64,000 nt of DNA from an uncultured Neomegalonema sp. (GCA_937990185.1 CALKBI010000061.1:1-64000), one strand, 5' to 3'. Numbered from the stretch's first letter, positions 35,452-44,649 are shown. Numbers and translations: made by a program. Notes: generated by a model from the letters alone, not told the origin.

Positions 35452-36156
35452 AAGAATCTCCCCATTTGCGCAGTACTTTGATCATTTCTCATAAGAGCAA
35501 CGACGGATGCAAGACAGACGGAAAAAGGAAAACAGCATTTCCCGCTCCGGTGATTGTTTATCAATATTGAGCAGCTCGTCGTGGCAGTGAGGCAACACTT
35601 TTGTTGACGGAGCTGGTTTTTTGTTCAGTTTTTTCGAACTTCAAAAAAAATTAAAGTTTTCAAACTGTTGTGAATTTGTTTTGAAAAGTTGAATTAAATT
35701 TTTTGCAATCATCACATTCTGTATCAAACCGTAACATTTGGTGATAGAATCAGTGTACTGCGTTTTTTGTATTTTTATTGAAGAAATGCTGTTTAAGCGT
35801 TGGTTTTGATTGAATTTCATACATGCTTAACCAACCAGAACGGTTCCATTTATGGTGGTAACCGTTGGGTTAAAGTCACAGTTTCCGTTGCTTAGCGCTT
35901 ATGTTTCTTTTTTACATGATTCAGCGCGTGGCGTGTGCTACTTCTTTATCACGCACTACTGGCTGATCGTGGGATCGGTCGGAGTGCTGCCAAGCGTTCG
36001 CGCCGTGTGAAGTCACCATTGAGAGTGGCGGATACATGGAACAACACTTGCTGCGAGACTTTGCTTAACGTGTTTTAAACCACGTTTTGGGTAGTTAAGC
36101 ACTTGTTGGCGATTACAAGTCGGCGGACGTCGGCGAAACGGAGTGGAGATGAGCAA
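35452..36156. other. 705-bp gene-free leader region upstream of the giant repeat protein
   Basis: No open frame here looks like a gene. The stretch at about 35600-35720 is strongly AT-rich, with runs of T and A. Two nested inverted repeats stand out. 35827-35873 pairs TTAACC with GGTTAA and AACGGTT with AACCGTT around a CCAT/ATGG core. 36064-36099 pairs CTTAAC with GTTAAG and AACGTG with CACGTT. The second lies about 60 bp before the start codon at 36157 and is probably in the mRNA leader. TTAACC/GGTTAA resemble CtrA half-sites, but the canonical 7-base spacing is not present. Confidence 0.5.
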
Positions 36157-39100
36157 ATGAAGCGTAAGAGTCTGCTTTTGGCGAGCAGCGGCCTTGTATT
36201 AGGTGCAGTTGCGGCCATTAACGGAGTGTCGGCTCAGTCTGTGACTGGGTTTTCGGCAGAATCGGTGGCGATTCCACCGAATGCAGAGCCAGGAAAATGC
36301 TACGCGCGCGTAGTAATCCCAGCTCAATATCGTTCGGTCACCCAACGGGTGGTTGACAGAGAAGCCGGTAATGACGTTCGCGTCAGCGCGGCTCAGTACC
36401 GTACGGTTACTGAAACTGTTGTTGTTGAAGAGGCTTCCGAGCGTCTCGAAGTTGTTCCAGCAACATATCGTACAGTTACTGAAACTGTTGAAGTTCAAGA
36501 GGCTGCTGAGTCTCTGCAAGTCGTGCCTGGCACTTTCAAAACCGTCAGCCGTCAGGTTGTCGTAGAAGAGCCTGCTGCATCACTTAGCGTTCGCCCAGCA
36601 ACTTTCCGCAACGTCAGCCAGTCGGTTGTTGTTGAAGAAGCAGGCGAAAGCCTCACCGTTGTCCCAGCAAGCTTTAAGAGCGTTGGCCAAACGGTTGTTG
36701 TTGAAGAAGCATCCGAATCGCTTCGCGTTGTTCCTGCTACGTATAAGAACGTATCGCAGAGCGTTGTCGTTGAAGAAGCATCCGAGTCGCTTCAAGTCGT
36801 TCCTGCAACCTTCAAAACAGTGTCTCAGTCTGTTGTCGTAGAAGAGCCTTCGCAATCGCTACGCGTTGTGCCTGCTACGTTTAAGACTGTTGCGCAGACA
36901 ATGGTTGTTGAAGAAGCAGCGCAATCGCTTCAGGTTGTTCCAGCAACGTTCCGTACCGTCGCTCAGACGGTCGTCGTTGAAGAAGCATCTGAATCGCTTC
37001 AAGTCGTTCCTGCGACTTTCACAACACAAGCTCAAACGATGGTTGTTGAAGAAGCATCGCAATCGCTTCGTGTTGTTCCTGCGACGTTTAAGAACGTTTC
37101 GCAGACTGTTGTTGTTGAAGAAGCATCCGAGTCGCTTCGCGTTGTTCCTGCAACCTTCCGTTCTGTCGCTCAGACGGTTGTTGTTGAAGAAGCATCCGAG
37201 TCGCTGCAGGTTGTTCCAGCAACGTTCAAAACTGTTTCTCAGAGCATGGTCGTAGAAGAGGCTTCCCAGTCGCTTCGCGTTGTGCCAGCAACCTTCAAGT
37301 CGGTTGCACAGACAGTTGTTGTTGAAGAAGCATCTGAATCTCTTCAGGTTGTTCCAGCAACATTTAAAACTGTTTCTGAGTCGATCGTTACACGTCCTGC
37401 ATACGAGCAGCTTCAAGTTGTTCCTGCGACGTTCAAAACGGTTCAGCAGCAAGTTGTCGTAGAGCCAGCATACCAGCAGGTTCGCGTCGTTCCTGCGACC
37501 TATAAGTCGGTTCAAGAAACCGTTGTTGTTGAGCCTGCACACCAGCAGCTTCAAGTCGTGCCAGCGACCTACAGAACAGTTGAAGAGACTGTTGTTGTAG
37601 AGCCTGCACACCAGCAACTTCGCGTTGTTCCTGCGACTTACAAGTCGGTGCAAGAAACTGTTGTTACTGAGCCTGCATACGAGCAGCTTCAAGTTGTTCC
37701 AGCGACCTACAAGACTGTAACCGAAACGGTTCAGGCTCAGGAAGCTTCGGAATCCCTTCAGGTTGTTCCAGCGACTTACAAAACGGTTCAAGAGACCGTT
37801 GTAGTCCAGCCTGCACACCAGCAGCTTCGCGTTGTTCCAGCGACCTACAAGTCGGTTCAAGAGACCGTTGTTACTGAGCCTGCACACCAGCAGCTTCAAG
37901 TTGTTCCTGCGACGTATAAAAACGTTCAGGAAACTGTAGTCGTTCAGCCAGCGTACGAGCAGCTTCAAGTTGTTCCAGCAACCTACAAAACCGTAACCGA
38001 AACTGTTGAAGCACGTCCTGCTACGCAACAGCTTCGCGTTGTTCCAGCGACTTACAAGTCGGTTCAGGAAACGGTTGTTGTTGAAGAGGCTTCCGAGCGT
38101 CTTCAGGTTGTTCCAGCGACTTACAAGTCGGTTCAAGAAACGGTTGTTGTTCAACCTGCTTCCGAGCGTCTGCAAGTTGTTCCAGCAACCTACAAAACGG
38201 TTTCTGAGACCATCGTTGTTCAGCCTGCTCACCAACAGCTTCAGGTCGTTCCAGCTACGTACCGGACCGAAACTGAGACCATCGTTGTTGAAGAAGCATC
38301 CGAGCAGCTTCGCGTTGTTCCTGCGACATACAAAAACGTTGCAGTCGCAGTTGCCGCTGACGATGTAGCTGAAACCCTTCGCGTGATCCCAGCGACGTAT
38401 AAGAACGTTACTGAGACTGTCGTGATCGAAGAAGCTTCTGAGCGTCTCGAAAAAGTTCCAGCTTCTTATGAAACTGTAACTGAGCGCATCAAAGTAGCGG
38501 ACAGCTATACTTCTTGGAAGCGCGGTAAGAACCCAATCGCGATCATCGACTCCGTCGGCGGTCAGATCACGGGTGCTGCGATTAAAGAAACCAAACAGCT
38601 CAACACCGGTGAGATCCTGTGTCTCGTTGTTGTTCCTGAGCAGTTCGAAACGGTTACGAAGCAAGTTCTCCGGAACCCTGCTACGGTTCGCCGTGTTGCG
38701 ATCCCAGCAAAGACGTCAACGATTACGCGCCGCGTAATTGATCGTCCTGCTTCGGTCCAGCGCATTGCTGGTGGTTCCATCAGTGGCGGTATCGTCGCGA
38801 TTGCTAACGGCCAGATCATCAACGGTGCGACCGGTATTGATGCTGAAGGCTTCGCAATTGGTGCGAACGGTCAACGTATCGCTGGTGCGAATGGTCAGCC
38901 GATCCGCGCTCGCGCAAACGCTGCAACTGGTGCTTCGCGCACTGTAACGCGCCGCGTTGTTGATCGTCCGGCTTCGGTTCAGCGTGTTGCTGTTCCTGCG
39001 AAAACCCGCACAATCAGCCGCCGTGTTGTTGCAACGCCTGCTACGACCCGCGCTGTTGCTGTTCCTGCGCAGACACGCACAGTACAACGCCGTGTCATCG

Positions 39101-41448
39101 ACCGTCCTGCATCGGTTCAGCGTGTTGCTGTTCCTGCAAAAACACGCACGATCACGCGCCGTGTTGTTGACCGTCCTGCTTCGACGCAAGCCGTTGCTGT
39201 TCCTGCTCAGACGCGCACGATCAGCCGCCGTGTTGTAGACACCCCTGCAACGGTTCGCCGTGTAGCGGTTCCTGCTCAAACACGTACGGTACAACGTCGT
39301 GTTGTTGATCGTCCTGCAACCACCCGCGCAGTCGCAGTTCCTGCGAAAACCCGCACGGTAACGCGCCGTGTCGTTGATCGTCCTGCATCCACGCAGGCTG
39401 TTAACGTCCCAGCACAAACCCGTACGGTTCAGCGCCGTGTTGTTGACACGCCTGCAACGGTTCGCCGTGTCGCAGTACCGGGTCAAACGCGCACGATCAG
39501 CCGCCGTGTTGTTGAAACGCCAGCGTCGGTTCGTCGCGTAACGGTTCCTGCGAAAACCCGCACGGTAACGCGCCGTGTCGTTGATCGTCCTGCATCCACG
39601 CAGGCTGTTAACGTCCCAGCGAAAACCCGTACGGTTCAGCGCCGTGTCGTTGCAACACCAGCAACAACCCGTGCAGTCGCAGTTCCTGCGAAAACCCGCA
39701 CGATCACGCGCCGTGTTGTTGACCGCCCTGCATCAACGCAAGTTGTTCAGGTTCCGGCTAAAACCCGCACGGTTCAAATCCAAGTTGTTGATCGTCCGGC
39801 AACGACCCGCACCGTTCAGGTTCCGGCTCAAGTCAGCCAGATCCAGAAGCGTGTTGTTGAAACGCCTGCTACGACCCGCCGTGTTGCGGTTCCAGGTAAA
39901 ACGGCACAGATCACAACCCGTGTGATTGATCGTCCTGCGTCTGCTCAGGCAGTTGCGGTTCCTGCTAAATCGGCAACGATCCAGATGCGTGTCATCGATA
40001 CGCCTGCTTCGGTCCGCCGTGTCGCAGTTCCAGGCAAGACGGCTACGGTCACGCAGCGTGTTGTTGAAACGCCAGCTTCGGTCCAGCGTGTTGCTGTTCC
40101 AGGTAAAACGGCAACTGTTGTAACCCGTGTTGTTGACCGTCCTGCATCCACGCAGGCTGTTGCAATCCCGGCTAAGACAGCAACGATCCAGACCCGTGTT
40201 GTTCAGAATCCTGCCTCGGTTCGCCGTGTTGCGGTTCCTGGTAAAACAGCACAGATCCAGACGCGCGTTGTTGCTACACCAGCAACCACACGTGCAGTCG
40301 CGGTTCCTGCTAAGTCGGCAACGATCCAAACCCGTGTGATTGACCGTCCTGCTTCGACGCAAGCTGTTGCGATCCCAGGCAAGACGTCAACGATCCAAAC
40401 GCAAGTTCTGGATACACCGGCTTCGGTTCGTCGCGTTGCAGTTCCAGGCAAAACGGCCACGATCACCACGCGTGTTCTTGACCGCCCAGCTTCGGTTCAG
40501 CGTGTTGCAGTTCCAGGCAAAACGGCTACGATCCAGACCCGCGTCATCGACGCACCTGCTTCGGTTCGCCGTGTAGCAACTCCAGCGAAAACCTCGACCA
40601 TTCAGGTCCGTGAACTTCAAGCTCCGGCTACAGTTCAACAGATCGGTGGCGGAAGCGGTGGCGGTGCTATCGTAAACGTGGCAACCGGTCAGGTGATCGC
40701 TGGTGCAGCGAACATCAACGCGAACGGCTTTGCGGTTGACGCAAGCGGTAACGTGATTGGTGGCGGTTCCACCGGCGCTAGCAACGTTGCTATCCGCGGA
40801 ACACGCGCAGCCAACGGTTCGATCGTTGATGCTTCGGGTCGTGTAATCACCGGTGCTGTCAATGTTGACGGTCAGGGCTTCGCGGTTAATGCAAACGGTC
40901 AGCGTCTTGCTGCATCCGGTCAAGGCGGCGGCATTCGTGCTCGCTTCTCTGACGCTGGTGCTGGCGGCGCGGTGAAGACGCAAACGATCCAAATCCGGGT
41001 TGTTGATACGCCTCCATCGGTCCGTCGTGTTGCGATCCCAGGTCGCACCGAGACAGTCAGCCGTCGTGTTATTGCAACGCCAGCTTCGGTTCGCCGCGTA
41101 GCGGTTCCGGCGAAAACTCGCCAGATCCAGCGCCGTGTGCTCGCTGCTCCAGCTACGGTTGAGAGCATCGGTACCGAAGCAACGTATCGCAACGTAACCC
41201 GCCGTGAACTGGTATCGCCAGAGTCGCTACAGTGGCGTGAAATCCTCTGTGAGACCAACGCGTCTCCTGAGGTTATCCGTCGCCTACAGCAAGCTCTCCG
41301 TGAGCGTGGGTTCTACCAAGGTTCCATCGATGGTACCTACGGTCCGTCCACGACCTCGGCAGTAACCCGCTACCAGCGTTCGTCTGGTGAGGGAACTGGC
41401 GGCCTGACCATGGATACCCTACAGTCTCTGGGTATTCAGATCCGCTAA
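36157..41448 (+). CDS. Giant 23-residue-repeat protein with peptidoglycan-binding domain
   Basis: This 1763-residue exported protein has a signal peptide (MKRKSLLLASSGLVLGAVAA, cleaved near AQS). About 32 tandem 23-residue repeats follow (residues 53-788), each like VVPATYKTVQETVVVEPAHQ plus three residues, Glu-rich and net negative. A linker and one repeat pair follow (789-870), then a Gly-rich insert and 24.5 Arg-rich repeats (928-1496) like RTVTRRVVDRPASTQAVAVP. A second Gly-rich insert, four more repeats and a C-terminal peptidoglycan_binding_1 domain (about 1704-1762, EVIRRLQQALRERGF...YGPSTTSAV) complete it. The only cysteines (48, 822, 1698) bracket the two blocks. I recall short homologues with a few repeats; this is a large expansion. 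ATG 36157 has GGAG at eight bases. It presumably spans the periplasm and attaches to the wall. Confidence 0.9.
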   Translation: MKRKSLLLASSGLVLGAVAAINGVSAQSVTGFSAESVAIPPNAEPGKCYARVVIPAQYRSVTQRVVDREAGNDVRVSAAQYRTVTETVVVEEASERLEVVPATYRTVTETVEVQEAAESLQVVPGTFKTVSRQVVVEEPAASLSVRPATFRNVSQSVVVEEAGESLTVVPASFKSVGQTVVVEEASESLRVVPATYKNVSQSVVVEEASESLQVVPATFKTVSQSVVVEEPSQSLRVVPATFKTVAQTMVVEEAAQSLQVVPATFRTVAQTVVVEEASESLQVVPATFTTQAQTMVVEEASQSLRVVPATFKNVSQTVVVEEASESLRVVPATFRSVAQTVVVEEASESLQVVPATFKTVSQSMVVEEASQSLRVVPATFKSVAQTVVVEEASESLQVVPATFKTVSESIVTRPAYEQLQVVPATFKTVQQQVVVEPAYQQVRVVPATYKSVQETVVVEPAHQQLQVVPATYRTVEETVVVEPAHQQLRVVPATYKSVQETVVTEPAYEQLQVVPATYKTVTETVQAQEASESLQVVPATYKTVQETVVVQPAHQQLRVVPATYKSVQETVVTEPAHQQLQVVPATYKNVQETVVVQPAYEQLQVVPATYKTVTETVEARPATQQLRVVPATYKSVQETVVVEEASERLQVVPATYKSVQETVVVQPASERLQVVPATYKTVSETIVVQPAHQQLQVVPATYRTETETIVVEEASEQLRVVPATYKNVAVAVAADDVAETLRVIPATYKNVTETVVIEEASERLEKVPASYETVTERIKVADSYTSWKRGKNPIAIIDSVGGQITGAAIKETKQLNTGEILCLVVVPEQFETVTKQVLRNPATVRRVAIPAKTSTITRRVIDRPASVQRIAGGSISGGIVAIANGQIINGATGIDAEGFAIGANGQRIAGANGQPIRARANAATGASRTVTRRVVDRPASVQRVAVPAKTRTISRRVVATPATTRAVAVPAQTRTVQRRVIDRPASVQRVAVPAKTRTITRRVVDRPASTQAVAVPAQTRTISRRVVDTPATVRRVAVPAQTRTVQRRVVDRPATTRAVAVPAKTRTVTRRVVDRPASTQAVNVPAQTRTVQRRVVDTPATVRRVAVPGQTRTISRRVVETPASVRRVTVPAKTRTVTRRVVDRPASTQAVNVPAKTRTVQRRVVATPATTRAVAVPAKTRTITRRVVDRPASTQVVQVPAKTRTVQIQVVDRPATTRTVQVPAQVSQIQKRVVETPATTRRVAVPGKTAQITTRVIDRPASAQAVAVPAKSATIQMRVIDTPASVRRVAVPGKTATVTQRVVETPASVQRVAVPGKTATVVTRVVDRPASTQAVAIPAKTATIQTRVVQNPASVRRVAVPGKTAQIQTRVVATPATTRAVAVPAKSATIQTRVIDRPASTQAVAIPGKTSTIQTQVLDTPASVRRVAVPGKTATITTRVLDRPASVQRVAVPGKTATIQTRVIDAPASVRRVATPAKTSTIQVRELQAPATVQQIGGGSGGGAIVNVATGQVIAGAANINANGFAVDASGNVIGGGSTGASNVAIRGTRAANGSIVDASGRVITGAVNVDGQGFAVNANGQRLAASGQGGGIRARFSDAGAGGAVKTQTIQIRVVDTPPSVRRVAIPGRTETVSRRVIATPASVRRVAVPAKTRQIQRRVLAAPATVESIGTEATYRNVTRRELVSPESLQWREILCETNASPEVIRRLQQALRERGFYQGSIDGTYGPSTTSAVTRYQRSSGEGTGGLTMDTLQSLGIQIR
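36313..38520 (+). repeat. 32 tandem 69-bp coding repeats, acidic block
   Basis: Thirty-two consecutive 69-bp units encode the 23-residue acidic repeats, with no insertion or deletion across 2208 bp. Units 5-15 are of an EEASESL type and units 17-29 mainly of an EPAHQQL type, so the block has grown by at least two amplifications. Units 20-21 and 24-25 show the same order, which suggests a four-unit higher period. Confidence 0.9.
38938..40644 (+). repeat. 24.5 tandem 69-bp coding repeats, basic block
   Basis: Twenty-four complete 69-bp units (38938-40593) and a shortened 25th (to 40644) encode Arg-rich 23-residue repeats. A 77-bp stretch at 39337-39413 is identical to 39544-39620, exactly 207 bp (three units) apart, which marks a recent duplication. 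Units 1-13 keep an RT...RR pattern and units 15-24 an AT...TR pattern. Confidence 0.9.
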
Positions 41449-41456
41449 GACCAACT

Positions 41457-41483
41457 GTGCTTCCGTTTTGTTCACGGAAGCAC
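41457..41483 (+). other. Strong hairpin after the giant gene
   Basis: GTGCTTCCGT (41457-41466) and ACGGAAGCAC (41474-41483) form a perfect 10-bp stem with a 7-nt loop, nine bases after the stop codon. No T tract follows. It may protect the 3' end of the message or be one half of a double terminator with 41514-41544. Confidence 0.6.
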
Positions 41484-41513
41484 GACCACTCGATTGCTCA
41501 TCGAGCTCTATTG

Positions 41514-41544
41514 ACGCCTCGCCGGAAACGGTGGGGCGTTTTTT
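41514..41544 (+). terminator. Intrinsic terminator after the giant gene
   Basis: ACGCCTCGCC (41514-41523) pairs over ten positions (two G-T pairs) with GGTGGGGCGT (41530-41539) around a GGAAAC loop. A run of six T follows directly. This is a strong Rho-independent terminator. Confidence 0.88.
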
Positions 41545-41645
41545 CTTGGTGAGAGATTTCGTCTCCGTTTATGACTCACGTCATGGCCTGTCGGTTTTCT
41601 TGAAGATTTACATTTCGACAGGTTCAGGTTTTGAAAGGGCGGGGA

Positions 41646-42413
41646 ATGAATTTTGAACGTGTAGCGTTTGCCGCCAGCGATGCCGAGGCTGCACAGTCGG
41701 CCCTCATTAAACTCCGCCATACTTACGGCTCGGTTCCTCTGGATGAGGCCGATGTCATCGTGGCGCTCGGCGGTGATGGTTTCATGATCGGGATGCTGCA
41801 AGAAGTCATGGAGCGCGGTACACCTGTCTACGGGATGAACCGAGGCTCTATCGGGTTTTTGATGAATGAATTTGAGGAATCCGGGCTTTCAGAGCGGCTC
41901 CAGACAGCGCATGAAACCGTTATTCATCCATTACGCATGAGAGCGACCGACCAAAGCGGCGAGTCTTTCGAAGCGCTTGCAATAAACGAAGTATCGATGC
42001 TTCGGGCGACGCGGCAAGCTGCAAAAATTGCTATTAGTGTTGATGGGTCAAAACGACTGGATGAGTTGATCTGTGATGGCGTTCTTGTTGCGACGCCCGC
42101 AGGCAGCACAGCGTATAACCTCTCGGCGCATGGCCCCATTCTTCCGATTGATGCTGAATTACTTGCGGTTACACCGATCTCCGCTTTCCGGCCTCGCCGC
42201 TGGCGTGGTGCTTTGTTGCCGACGCGCGCGAAAATCCGCTTTGATGTGCTGGAACCGCGCAAACGGCCTGTAAATGCTGTTGCTGATTCAACTGAGATAC
42301 GTGCAGTCGACTGGGTTGAGGCAGAAGTGGCTACGGATGTTAAACTCAGGCTATTGTTTGATCCCGGTCATACGTTGGATGAACGTATTCTACGGGAGCA
42401 ATTCCTAAGCTAA
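41646..42413 (+). CDS. nadK: NAD kinase
   Basis: This cytosolic enzyme phosphorylates NAD to NADP. The diagnostic GGDG motif is in [16 protein letters not shown]. The NE/D-type substrate motif is [13 protein letters not shown], and [18 protein letters not shown] is the conserved glycine-rich segment. At 255 residues it is of the short proteobacterial length. ATG 41646 follows GGGCGGGGA; the upstream TTG at 41631 is not needed. It stands between the giant repeat protein and the GTPase cluster. Confidence 0.95.
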   Translation: MNFERVAFAASDAEAAQSALIKLRHTYGSVPLDEADVIVALGGDGFMIGMLQEVMERGTPVYGMNRGSIGFLMNEFEESGLSERLQTAHETVIHPLRMRATDQSGESFEALAINEVSMLRATRQAAKIAISVDGSKRLDELICDGVLVATPAGSTAYNLSAHGPILPIDAELLAVTPISAFRPRRWRGALLPTRAKIRFDVLEPRKRPVNAVADSTEIRAVDWVEAEVATDVKLRLLFDPGHTLDERILREQFLS

Positions 42414-42538
42414 AAAAACTGTGGTAGTCATATCCTATTGATGTGAAATGATGATGTGAGACTTGAGAGGCGACAATTCGGATCACGCATCTTAATAATT
42501 GAGTTCTAGAAGATTACTTTGAAAAAGGCCCCACCGTT

Positions 42539-44131
42539 GTGAGACAGCCGATAAATCCTAACTTTGAACGGATGCGCCTTGAGGCAGAACGCCAACGGCT
42601 GGCCGAACTGGAAGAGCGTTCCGGTACTCTCAGGGAAATGCTGGAGTCTCAGGTTGAAGCGGCTCGTAAGAGCAATGATGCTTTAAAGGCTGAAAATGCT
42701 GCCCTTAAAAGCGCATTGGAAGCGCAAGCCAATAGCGGTGGGGCAAAGGCTGCCGAACTGGAAGCGCGGTGCGAGGCGCTTGCGGCTGAACTCAGCGAAC
42801 GCCTCGCGGCGGAACGGCAACATCAAGCTGAGCTAAAAGCTCTGAGCGCTTCTCTGCGATCACAAGCAGAGTCTGAACGTACGACGGCGGCAGCTTTTGA
42901 GGCGCGCTGTGAAGCGCTCAATGCCGAGCTTGCAGTTCAAGCGGAAAATGACGCAGAGGCCCATGCAAAATTAGAGAGTCTTCGTAATGCTCTGACCGCC
43001 GAAGCGGAAGGGGCGCAAAACAAAGCGGCATTGTTGGAATTGGAGATTAAGCAACTCACGGACCGTATTACTGAGGTCGATATTGCAGCTTATGAACCTG
43101 AACGTCTGCGTACTATAATCACACCTGCGCTGACCAGCGCATTGCGTGAGGCCGGGCAGGAAAGCCCCGATGAGATGGCAAACGTTATTGCTCCTCATAT
43201 TCTTAAAACCGTGAAAACTGAGATCCTTAATTCCGAGCAAGAATTGGTAGAGGCCATTCACCCGCGTCTTGGTGTGTTGATTAAGATGGCCGTCACGAAA
43301 GCCGTCGAGGATTTGAATCGCAAGGTCGATAATGCCTTACCGGTGGATCGTTGGATTGCGGCTGCGAAAGGCCGCATCACCGGGGCCCCGGCTGCCGGTT
43401 GGCTGCTCGAAGATGGCAATACGTTTATTGTGAAAGAAGCCATGTTGATTGAGCGGCAGTCTGGTGTTCTGCTTGCCAGTGAACGCAGTGAAATGGACGT
43501 AAACAATGCCAGCCCCGATGAAGATCTCATGGCTGGTATGATTGCCGCTCTGCAAGGATTTGCCAGCGAAGCCTATGGCGCAACCGGTGCTGGAGACTTA
43601 CGTCGGTTTTCATTTACCGAAGATACTGTCTATCTGCGAGGAACGCCGACGAAGCTGTTGGCTTTGCGATGCTCGGGTGTTGCGCCGCCAGAGGTCGAGG
43701 CGCGGGTGGATGAGTTACTCGAAATCGCGATGGAGCGTATGAATGGGGACGGGCATGGCGATGTCCTCATGATTGATGATTTTAATAAACCGGATGTAGC
43801 GGAAACTGGCGGAGCCAGCGGATCGAAGATTGTGGCTGGCGTGCTTGGCGCGGTGGCTGCGGTTATTGCTCTGATATGGGGGCATTCTGCTGTCACGAAC
43901 GCACATGAGTCACGTTGGATTTCTAAAATTGAGCAAGCGATTGCGGAAGATGATCAACTCGGGCCTTATCCGCTTTCTGTCTCAAGAGAGGATAATGACT
44001 CGCCAATACTTGTTTCAGGTTTGGTCCCAAATGCAGCGGCCCTAAAAGCATTGGAAGATCGCATAAATTGGAGCGCTTCGCCATTTGATATTGAACTTAA
44101 TATTGCGTTGGTATCGGAGGTAAATCGATGA
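42539..44131 (+). CDS. Membrane-anchored coiled-coil scaffold with roadblock-like region
   Basis: This 530-residue protein starts at GTG 42539. Residues 8-180 form a long coiled coil (LEAERQRLAELEERSGTL and following). Residues about 185-260 (PHILKTVKTEILNSEQELV and HPRLGVLIKMAVTKAVEDL) and 265-400 (MLIERQSGVLLASE, EDLMAGMIAALQGFASEAYG) resemble a region I recall from OmpA-family proteins encoded beside Rab-like GTPases. Its pattern fits a roadblock/longin-like fold, a known GTPase partner. One transmembrane helix (about 429-450) and a C-terminal BON-like domain, probably periplasmic, follow. It overlaps the GTPase gene by 4 bp. A cytosolic docking platform is inference. Confidence 0.72.
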   Translation: MRQPINPNFERMRLEAERQRLAELEERSGTLREMLESQVEAARKSNDALKAENAALKSALEAQANSGGAKAAELEARCEALAAELSERLAAERQHQAELKALSASLRSQAESERTTAAAFEARCEALNAELAVQAENDAEAHAKLESLRNALTAEAEGAQNKAALLELEIKQLTDRITEVDIAAYEPERLRTIITPALTSALREAGQESPDEMANVIAPHILKTVKTEILNSEQELVEAIHPRLGVLIKMAVTKAVEDLNRKVDNALPVDRWIAAAKGRITGAPAAGWLLEDGNTFIVKEAMLIERQSGVLLASERSEMDVNNASPDEDLMAGMIAALQGFASEAYGATGAGDLRRFSFTEDTVYLRGTPTKLLALRCSGVAPPEVEARVDELLEIAMERMNGDGHGDVLMIDDFNKPDVAETGGASGSKIVAGVLGAVAAVIALIWGHSAVTNAHESRWISKIEQAIAEDDQLGPYPLSVSREDNDSPILVSGLVPNAAALKALEDRINWSASPFDIELNIALVSEVNR

Positions 44132-44649
44132 AAGCGCATAAGGTTATTGTCATTGGTGATTTCGGTGTTGGGAAGACATCTTTGATCCGCCGATATGTCT
44201 TGGACGTGTTTTCCGACCAATACCGAGCGACCTTAGGCGTGCACCTTTACAAGCATTCCGATATCGTCCCGATCGACGGGACTGAACAACAGGTCAAGTT
44301 GGTCCTTTGGGACATTGAGGGCGCACCTTTGCCAGGAGAGCAGATGATGCGTTACTCACTCGGCGCGTCCGGCGCTATTGTTGTCGGCGATTTAACCCGT
44401 CCTGATATGATCGAGCCGATGCGCCGCGCGGCTGACATGATCGAAGCGCGTTTGCCCGGACGTCCGATAGGATTTGCCTTCAATAAACATGATATTGCGC
44501 CCGCGCCTGATGATTCAAATATTGCTGCTTTGAAAGATCGTTACGGGGCTTTGATTACCTGTACCAGCGCGAAGACAGGGGATGCAGTCCCCAACCTGTT
44601 CCGTGATTTGACGGCCCGGATTATTGGCGGGAAGGGCGGTGCTGTATGA
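44128..44649 (+). CDS. Rab/Ras-like small GTPase
   Basis: This 173-residue single-domain GTPase is of the eukaryotic-like Rab/Ras type. The G motifs are G1 GDFGVGKTS (residues 10-18), switch I YRATLGVHLYKHS, G3 LWDIEG, G4 NKHD and G5 TSAK. The residue after DIEG is Ala rather than the catalytic Gln of Ras (DxxGQ), so intrinsic hydrolysis may be slow or partner-dependent. There is no C-terminal lipidation cysteine. It is translationally coupled to the scaffold gene before it and the histidine kinase after it (ATGA overlaps), so the three act together. Confidence 0.88.
   Translation: MKAHKVIVIGDFGVGKTSLIRRYVLDVFSDQYRATLGVHLYKHSDIVPIDGTEQQVKLVLWDIEGAPLPGEQMMRYSLGASGAIVVGDLTRPDMIEPMRRAADMIEARLPGRPIGFAFNKHDIAPAPDDSNIAALKDRYGALITCTSAKTGDAVPNLFRDLTARIIGGKGGAV

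Noticed and set aside
36859-38664. A 601-codon open frame antisense to the giant repeat gene, with Asn/Arg-rich repeats
   Set aside because: It is the mirror of the 69-bp coding repeats, which lack stop codons in this frame by codon bias. Composition is implausible, there is no start signal, and it only restates the sense repeats.
36313-40644. 69-bp repeats considered as a CRISPR or non-coding satellite
   Set aside because: They are in one open frame with a signal peptide before and a known domain after, and differences fall mostly in a codon-consistent way.
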